This document shows, piece after piece, positions 32,154-36,598 of a stretch of DNA of 36,598 bases (positions are counted from its first letter, which is position 1; the number at the start of each line of letters is the position of its first letter). Both the position numbers and the translations under genes were made by a program. The notes below the pieces were generated by a model. It ran no database searches. It was not told the DNA's origin and saw only the letters and a list, made by a program, of their open reading frames with translations. Source of the DNA: Bacteroidales bacterium (GTDB lineage Bacteria; Bacteroidota; Bacteroidia; Bacteroidales; UBA12077); contig JAGXLL010000024.1 of the NCBI GenBank assembly GCA_018334675.1, positions 1 to 36,598 of the forward strand. The letters run 5' to 3'.

Positions 32154-32990
32154 ATGACCAAAATCAGAAAACCAGCCGTGGCAGGTCAGTTCTACCCGGA
32201 TGATCCCGGAGAACTGAAGGCTCTGCTACAAAACGTATATGAAGAAGAGAAAGGGGCCATCGACCTGGATCTGGCTCAGAAAAATCTCATCGGTGGGGTT
32301 TCACCCCACGCGGGTTATATGTTCTCTGCCTATCAGGCAGTTCATCTTTTCGAGATCATACGCTACCATGCCACCCAATACGACACCCTATTCATCATCA
32401 ACCCCAACCATTCGGGCATGGGTAACGATATGGCATACGACAGCAACGAGTATTGGGAGTCTCCACTGGGCAATGTAGAAGTGGATCAGGATTTCGCCAG
32501 CCAACTGGAATTGCCTGTCTCGAACGTGGAAGAAAAAAGAGAGCACTCAGGCGAAGTAATGCTGCCTATGCTGCAGTATTTCCTCGATTATCCCTTCAAG
32601 ATAGCGCCTGTTACCATCACCCGGCAAAATCACAGCAATGCCCTGTGGTTGGCCCAGGCCATTTACCAGGCCAACCAAAAACTGAATAAAAAAATCCTGA
32701 TCATCGCTTCATCCGACTTTTCCCACTTTGTCTCGCCCAAAATAGGACAAGAAAAGGATCAGTATGTGCTCGACAGGATAAAGCAATTAGACGCACCGGG
32801 AGTGGAGCAGGTAATAAGGGAAAAACACATCTCCGTTTGCGGCTACGGGCCCATCATGACCCTGATGGAATACGCCCGCATGGTATCCGGGAAACCAGAG
32901 GTTGAAATACTCAAAAGAGGAAGCTCAGGGGATGTCATCCCTTCAAATGAAGTAGTTGATTATGTATCGATTATGTTCTATGAGGCGTGA
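32154..32990 (+). CDS. amrB: Memo family protein (AmmeMemoRadiSam system protein B)
   Basis: The 278-residue protein begins MTKIRKPAVAGQFYPDDPGE, the standard Memo start; a longer open frame from 32103 overlaps the radical SAM gene and is rejected. Metal-site residues of the human MEMO1 protein are matched by H52 (VSPHAGY), H86 (NPNHSGMG) and C229 (SVCGYGP); EHSGEVMLPMLQYF (130-143) and SSDFSHF (186-192) are the other hallmark motifs of this dioxygenase-like fold. Human MEMO1 binds iron or copper, but the reaction of the bacterial protein is unknown. It is the last core gene of the AmmeMemoRadiSam block. Confidence 0.94.
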   Translation: MTKIRKPAVAGQFYPDDPGELKALLQNVYEEEKGAIDLDLAQKNLIGGVSPHAGYMFSAYQAVHLFEIIRYHATQYDTLFIINPNHSGMGNDMAYDSNEYWESPLGNVEVDQDFASQLELPVSNVEEKREHSGEVMLPMLQYFLDYPFKIAPVTITRQNHSNALWLAQAIYQANQKLNKKILIIASSDFSHFVSPKIGQEKDQYVLDRIKQLDAPGVEQVIREKHISVCGYGPIMTLMEYARMVSGKPEVEILKRGSSGDVIPSNEVVDYVSIMFYEA

Positions 32991-33071
32991 TACCTCCCGC
33001 CCTTATGGGAAAAGATTATCCCAAAGGATTTATATTGTCGGGAATTTTCATTATCTTAAACGAAATTCCAA

Positions 33072-33371
33072 ATGCGGGAACAGCTCATACAATGGCTCGA
33101 AAACCATCTGCAGCCCTGTATATACAAGCAATATGTAGGATTTGAGTGCCCGGGCTGCGGTTTTCAGCGTTCCCTGATCGCCCTGCTTAAAGGCAACATC
33201 TGGGAGAGCATCATGATCTATCCGGGACTCATCCCGATAATCCTGCTTTTTGGAATATTGATCCTGCATCTTCTCTTTCACCTAAAAAAGGGCGCAACCA
33301 TATTAAAATTCCTATTTATAGCGGATATCAGCATCATCTTGATCAACTATATCATCAAAATCATCCATTAA
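33072..33371 (+). CDS. DUF2752 membrane protein
   Basis: The 99-residue protein shows the DUF2752 motif FECPGCGFQRSLIALLKGNIWES (about residues 25-47, with CPGCG), followed by two hydrophobic helices (about 50-70 and 79-97). Function of the family is unknown; the cysteine pair suggests metal or redox chemistry at the membrane. In Bacteroidota it is often next to a CCC-motif membrane protein gene, as here (13 bases downstream). An 81-base gap separates it from the Memo gene, so it may share that transcript or have its own. Confidence 0.88.
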   Translation: MREQLIQWLENHLQPCIYKQYVGFECPGCGFQRSLIALLKGNIWESIMIYPGLIPIILLFGILILHLLFHLKKGATILKFLFIADISIILINYIIKIIH

Positions 33372-33384
33372 AAATCAATCGACT

Positions 33385-33792
33385 ATGGAAACCACAGACA
33401 CAGGAAATCAAGCTACCCAGGGGCAGAGGCCCGCTGAGGGAGAAAAACAGATGCTACCCAATTCCACTGCCGTACTGGTACTGGGCATTGTATCCATTGT
33501 GGGTGTGCTATGCACCCAGGGCATCCTTGGTATCGTGCTGGGTATCATCGGTCTGGTACTGGCATCCTCCCCCATGAAAGAACTCAGTCAAAACCCCAAC
33601 CTCTATACGGAAAGCTCCATTAAGAATCTGAAAGCCGGAAGGATCTGTTCAATCATTGGCGTTAGCCTTGGCGGTGCCTTCCTGCTGCTGGTCTTCCTGC
33701 TGATTATACTGGGATTGGCCGGAGGATTCTTTGCCCTGTTGCCTTTCCTGGAGAATTTCAACGTGGACATGATCACCCTGCTTCCCCTCTAA
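33385..33792 (+). CDS. CCC-motif-like / DUF4190 membrane protein
   Basis: The 135-residue protein has a polar N-terminus, then NSTAVLVLGIVSIVGVL and a second hydrophobic half-hairpin (residues about 30-65). The marker sequence SPMKELSQNPNLYTESSIKN with LKAGRICSIIGVSLGG is conserved in the CCC-motif membrane proteins of Bacteroidota, and a last helix follows. The triple-cysteine motif itself is reduced here to a single Cys (VGVLCTQG). Its role is unknown. It ends the unit, with a terminator 24 bases after its stop codon. Confidence 0.83.
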   Translation: METTDTGNQATQGQRPAEGEKQMLPNSTAVLVLGIVSIVGVLCTQGILGIVLGIIGLVLASSPMKELSQNPNLYTESSIKNLKAGRICSIIGVSLGGAFLLLVFLLIILGLAGGFFALLPFLENFNVDMITLLPL

Positions 33793-33816
33793 AGAATATC
33801 CATTTGAAAAACCTCA

Positions 33817-33851
33817 GGAGGTTGTCCTTTTCCCGGGCAACCTCTCTTTTT
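33817..33851 (+). terminator. Rho-independent terminator after the DUF2752/CCC-motif genes
   Basis: An 11-pair stem (33817-33827 with 33835-33845, two G-U pairs) closes a 7-base loop and is followed by CTTTTT. It marks the end of the transcript that covers the small membrane protein genes and possibly the whole AmmeMemoRadiSam block. Confidence 0.8.
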
Positions 33852-33942
33852 ACAGATAAAACATCTGCTTGTTCACCTCTGTCAATGATCAAACCGCCAT
33901 AAAAAAACAGCAAAAATTTACCATCTATAAGGACACCTGTGT

Positions 33943-33950
33943 TATTTTTG
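33943..33950 (+). promoter_or_regulatory. Candidate -7 element of the acyl-CoA reductase gene
   Basis: TATTTTTG matches TAnnTTTG exactly and lies 20 bases before the ATG at 33971. It falls inside a longer open frame beginning at 33869, which supports the shorter start. Confidence 0.45.
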
Positions 33951-33970
33951 CAGGAAAATTTTCATTGGCC

Positions 33971-35047
33971 ATGGATCTAAGTGCACGAATAAAGGCCTTT
34001 AGCAGGCTCGGGAAGTTCATACGGGAATTTGTGGAACATTACAACCAAAAGCAAGAGTTGACCGATTCCCGTCATCAATGGCTGGAAGAGCAAATGAATC
34101 AGGCATTGGATAAAAATCCATGGTTCACCATACCCCATATTCTGGAGGCCCTTGGATCCATGGGTGAATATCTCACTGCGGAAAACCTGAATCAATGGAC
34201 CGGCCAATATCCCGATCTGCCCCGGGAGCTGCCTTCCCCTAAAAAGGTCGGTGTGGTTCCGGCCGGTAACATACCCCTGGTGGGGTTCCACGATTTCCTC
34301 TCCGTGCTGATTACAGGAAACATTTATTATGCCAAATTATCCTCCAAAGACCCCATCCTGCCCAAAGCCATGGCTTCTCTGCTTCATGAGACAGAGCCGC
34401 GTTTCGGTGAACAGATCTTATTTGAAGACCAGCGATTGAGCAATTTCGATGCCATCATCGCTACCGGCAGCAATAACACTTCCCGGTATTTTGAATACTA
34501 CTTTGGCCCGTACCCCCACATCATCCGGAAAAACCGCAATGGAGTGGCTGTGCTTACCGGCAAAGAAACGCCCGCAGAGATGCAGCGACTGGCAAAGGAT
34601 GTATTGCTCTATTTTGGCCTGGGCTGCCGAAACGTCTCAAAGCTCTATCTCCCCGAAAAATACGACATGAATGGCCTGCTCGATCAATTTAAAGATTATG
34701 AACGCATCACCGATAATTCCAAATATGGAAACAATTATGATTATAACAAATCGGTGTTCCTGATCAACCAGGTTCCACATTACGACACCGGCTTCCTTTT
34801 GGTGAAAAGGGATCAGCGCATCCCCTCCCCCATCTCCACCCTGCACTATGAAACTTACCACAGTCTGGAAGAGGTAAAACGGAGCATAGAATGGAGCCAC
34901 AACCAGATCCAATGTGTGGTAAGCCATTGTGAAGAACTGCCCGGGGCCATCCCCTTTGGCCAGGCTCAATATCCACACTTGTGGGATTATGCCGATGGTA
35001 TAGATACCCTACGGTTCCTGGTCTCATTAAATCAGGGGGAAGTATGA
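33971..35047 (+). CDS. LuxC-like acyl-CoA reductase
   Basis: The 358-residue protein resembles LuxC-type fatty acyl-CoA reductases of the aldehyde dehydrogenase superfamily. VGVVPAGNIPLVGFHDFLSVLITGN (about 93-117) and AIIATGSNNTSRYFEYYF (161-178) form the nucleotide-binding fold, and the likely catalytic Cys219 lies in FGLGCRNVSKLYLP. Such enzymes reduce acyl-CoA or acyl esters to aldehydes with NADPH. No luxAB, fatty aldehyde or lipid genes are near, so the substrate is unknown. A frame reaching back to 33869 adds 34 residues of no family character and spans the -7 element, so the ATG at 33971 is chosen. Its stop codon overlaps the miaA start (ATGA). Confidence 0.87.
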   Translation: MDLSARIKAFSRLGKFIREFVEHYNQKQELTDSRHQWLEEQMNQALDKNPWFTIPHILEALGSMGEYLTAENLNQWTGQYPDLPRELPSPKKVGVVPAGNIPLVGFHDFLSVLITGNIYYAKLSSKDPILPKAMASLLHETEPRFGEQILFEDQRLSNFDAIIATGSNNTSRYFEYYFGPYPHIIRKNRNGVAVLTGKETPAEMQRLAKDVLLYFGLGCRNVSKLYLPEKYDMNGLLDQFKDYERITDNSKYGNNYDYNKSVFLINQVPHYDTGFLLVKRDQRIPSPISTLHYETYHSLEEVKRSIEWSHNQIQCVVSHCEELPGAIPFGQAQYPHLWDYADGIDTLRFLVSLNQGEV

Positions 35048-35970
35048 TCGCGCAGGGTGATAAAGCATCTTCCAAAACCCTTATCGTATTGGTGGGCCCT
35101 ACTGCCGTCGGCAAAACCCAACTCTGTTTGGATATTGCAAAAAGACTCGACACAGAAATTGTATCCGCCGATTCCAGGCAGATTTTCAAGGAAATGAAAA
35201 CAGGAACCGCAACCCCTGATCCGGAGCAACTCCAGGCGATCGTCCACCACTTTGTGGGTTCCCATTCCATTTTCGAATACTACACGGCTGGTATGTTTGA
35301 GATGGAAGCCCTTGAACGCCTGCAGGAGATCTTCAGCCGCAAGGATCAGGTAATTATGACCGGAGGATCGGGCCTCTACATCCATGCTGTTTGCCACGGA
35401 ATAGATGCCCTGCCCAAAGTGGATCCCGGGGTAAGGAAAAACCTGCTGGACCAGTATGAGCAAGAAGGCCTGGAAGGTATACGCCAGCGGCTGAAGAGAC
35501 TCGACCCCCAATCCTACCAACAGATCGACCTGATGAACCCCAAAAGGATCCTTAAAGCCCTGGAAATAACCCTGACTACCGGCAAACCTTACTCGGGGTT
35601 CCTGACCAGACAAAAAAAACAACGCCCTTTCCGCATCCTCAAGATAGGGCTCAACCGCAACCGGGAAGAACTCTACCGGCGCATCAACCAACGGGTCGAT
35701 CAGATGCTGGAAGAAGGATTGCTTGAAGAAGCCAGTCAGCTGTACCCATACAAACATCTTAATGCACTGAATACGGTGGGATATAAAGAACTATTCAGCT
35801 ACTTCGACGGGGAAATCTCTTTCCGGGAAGCCATTCGGCTGATAAAAAGAAATACCCGGCGCTATGCCAAACGCCAGCTTACCTGGTTCTCAAAAGACCC
35901 CGGAATCCAGTGGTTCCACCCCCAACAATCCCAGGAAATAATAAATTATATAGACCATCACAGCGCTTAG
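35044..35970 (+). CDS. miaA: tRNA dimethylallyltransferase
   Basis: The 308-residue enzyme adds an isopentenyl group to adenosine 37 of tRNAs that read codons starting with U. The P-loop is GPTAVGKT (18-25), followed by VSADSRQIFKEMKTGTATP, TGGSGLYIHAV, the NPKRILKALE segment and YKELFSYFDGE plus KRNTRRYAKRQLTWF at the end. The ATG at 35044 gives the normal N-terminus and overlaps the acyl-CoA reductase stop by four bases, indicating coupled translation; a frame open from 34981 is an extension into that gene. The last three codons and stop lie within a 27-base palindrome. Confidence 0.95.
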   Translation: MIAQGDKASSKTLIVLVGPTAVGKTQLCLDIAKRLDTEIVSADSRQIFKEMKTGTATPDPEQLQAIVHHFVGSHSIFEYYTAGMFEMEALERLQEIFSRKDQVIMTGGSGLYIHAVCHGIDALPKVDPGVRKNLLDQYEQEGLEGIRQRLKRLDPQSYQQIDLMNPKRILKALEITLTTGKPYSGFLTRQKKQRPFRILKIGLNRNREELYRRINQRVDQMLEEGLLEEASQLYPYKHLNALNTVGYKELFSYFDGEISFREAIRLIKRNTRRYAKRQLTWFSKDPGIQWFHPQQSQEIINYIDHHSA

Positions 35971-35987
35971 CGCAGCGCTAAGCGCTG
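35961..35987. repeat. 27-base near-perfect palindrome spanning the miaA stop codon
   Basis: The arms CAGCGCTTAGCGC (35961-35973) and GCGCTAAGCGCTG (35975-35987) are exact reverse complements around a single A. The palindrome is GC-rich in otherwise AT-rich surroundings and covers the final codons and TAG of miaA. No T tract follows, so a classical terminator is unlikely. Confidence 0.85.
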
Positions 35988-36026
35988 ACATAACTAAGCG
36001 CTCGACATAACTAAGCGCTGACATAA
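35978..36026. repeat. Three tandem 16-base repeats after miaA
   Basis: CTAAGCGCTGACATAA occurs at 35978-35993 and 36011-36026, with a middle copy at 35994-36010 that has one inserted C (GCGCTCGACATAA). The first copy overlaps the right arm of the palindrome. Each copy carries stop codons in several frames. It may be a slippage-grown array, a protein-binding cluster or a REP-like element. Confidence 0.85.
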
Positions 36027-36124
36027 ACCCTGTGAAAAATTTGGCATGGAAAATGATAACATAGATTTCATATTTACGTTAACAACAATTGTGTTCAAAA
36101 AAATATCTTTATTCCCGCATTAAA

Positions 36125-36598
36125 ATGGCATTTGTATTGAAAATCAAGAAAACCTTACATACAGGAGTTCAAAAAATCCGGCATTTGCTGTTGGAGGGTA
36201 CATCACCTCAAAAAATCTCCCTGAGCATAGCCGCAGGCACCATCCTGGGATTATTCCCCATTGTGGGCGCCACCAGCCTATTATGCCTGGGAGCTTCTTT
36301 TGCCCTGGGGCTGAACAAGGTTTTCATTCAGATGGTCAATTACCTGGTCTACCCACTTCAACTTGTCCTGTTCATCCCCTTTATCAAGGCAGGCCATCAT
36401 GTATTTCAATTTGCCGGTACCCCGGTAGATTACCATAATCTGCTTCATGTGTTTAAGACCAACACATATACGGCCCTGGGAGAATTCGGCTATCTGCTGC
36501 TCTCCGGCATCATCCTGTGGGCGGTCATCTCTGTTCCTCTCTCCTTCCTTCTTTACCGTTCAAGCTTAAAATATATCAAAAGATTGAACGTGAAAATT
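36125..36598 (+). CDS. DUF2062 membrane protein (partial, C-terminus beyond window)
   Basis: From an ATG at 36125 the frame stays open to the right edge (158 codons). The product has a basic, amphipathic start and then the DUF2062 pattern LLLEGTSPQKISLSIAAGTI with LGLFPIVGATSLLCLGASFALGLNKVFIQ. A helix follows around NYLVYPLQLVLFIPFIKAG, and another near residue 125-145. DUF2062 proteins are small inner-membrane proteins, sometimes fused or linked to glycosyltransferases; in Bacteroidota they often accompany lipid or acyltransferase genes. The downstream context is outside the window. TATCTTTA at 36104-36111 is a possible but imperfect -7 element. Confidence 0.85.
   Translation, partial: MAFVLKIKKTLHTGVQKIRHLLLEGTSPQKISLSIAAGTILGLFPIVGATSLLCLGASFALGLNKVFIQMVNYLVYPLQLVLFIPFIKAGHHVFQFAGTPVDYHNLLHVFKTNTYTALGEFGYLLLSGIILWAVISVPLSFLLYRSSLKYIKRLNVKI

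Noticed and set aside
35961-36026. CRISPR-like array
   Set aside because: The copies are directly adjacent without unique spacers, and no cas genes are present. It is a tandem repeat.

Overview
The window looks like a chromosomal segment of a Bacteroidota (Bacteroidetes) bacterium, probably of the order Bacteroidales. Several signs agree. Many genes are preceded by the phylum's -7 promoter element TAnnTTTG, most exactly upstream of the peptide transporter at 5411 (TTG, 19 bases, TATATTTG). Strong Shine-Dalgarno sequences are rare. The long minus-strand operon at 16.7-26.8 kb has the gene order of the Bacteroides aerotolerance (bat) locus. Several families are typical of the phylum (DUF4831 lipoprotein, CCC-motif/DUF4190-like membrane protein, DUF1987/SiaC-like protein, cytidylate kinase-like protein). 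I see no rRNA, tRNA, CRISPR array, prophage or intact insertion sequence.

Layout. 1-9.3 kb carries uptake and repair genes: an OPT oligopeptide transporter cut by the left edge, a secreted thioredoxin-fold protein, a DUF4831 lipoprotein overlapping the NAD(P)H-hydrate repair enzyme gene nnr, a POT-family peptide transporter with a small coiled-coil lipoprotein and a clear terminator, and an AbgT-family transporter. 9.4-13.6 kb has an EamA exporter diverging from a lipoprotein peptide-binding protein (SBP family 5). The latter overlaps a BadF/BcrA-type sugar kinase, and an orphan LytTR response regulator follows. 13.7-16.7 kb holds a cytidylate kinase-like protein, DNA polymerase IV (dinB) and, divergent from dinB, a LexA-like XRE/S24 repressor. 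Their shared intergenic region contains two matching palindromes on top of the promoters, a likely self-contained DNA-damage switch.

16.7-26.8 kb is the bat operon on the minus strand: moxR, an unusual small secreted protein, a DUF58 protein, a DUF4381-like protein, batA, batB, batC, batD and batE, followed by a four-helix membrane protein and a LiaF-like protein. Its products form a putative envelope-associated MoxR/von Willebrand factor A system. truA diverges from moxR.

27.8-30.1 kb holds a membrane HAMP-GAF sensor with no output domain, converging on a SiaC-like (DUF1987) phosphoprotein gene, and a 55-codon remnant of a MacB-type permease. 30.3-33.0 kb is the most intriguing block: the poorly understood AmmeMemoRadiSam system (AMMECR1 protein, radical SAM enzyme, Memo protein) with an acylphosphatase gene embedded between the first two members. 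Two small membrane protein genes (DUF2752, CCC-motif-like) follow on the same strand up to a terminator. 34-36.6 kb has a LuxC-like acyl-CoA reductase overlapping miaA, a palindrome plus three tandem 16-base repeats at the miaA stop codon, and a DUF2062 membrane protein cut by the right edge.

Together the transport genes suggest a cell living on peptides. The strongest candidates for new biology are the AmmeMemoRadiSam-acylphosphatase operon, the dinB/S24 switch and the sensor/SiaC pair. All calls come from reading the sequence and from recalled family knowledge; no database search was run.
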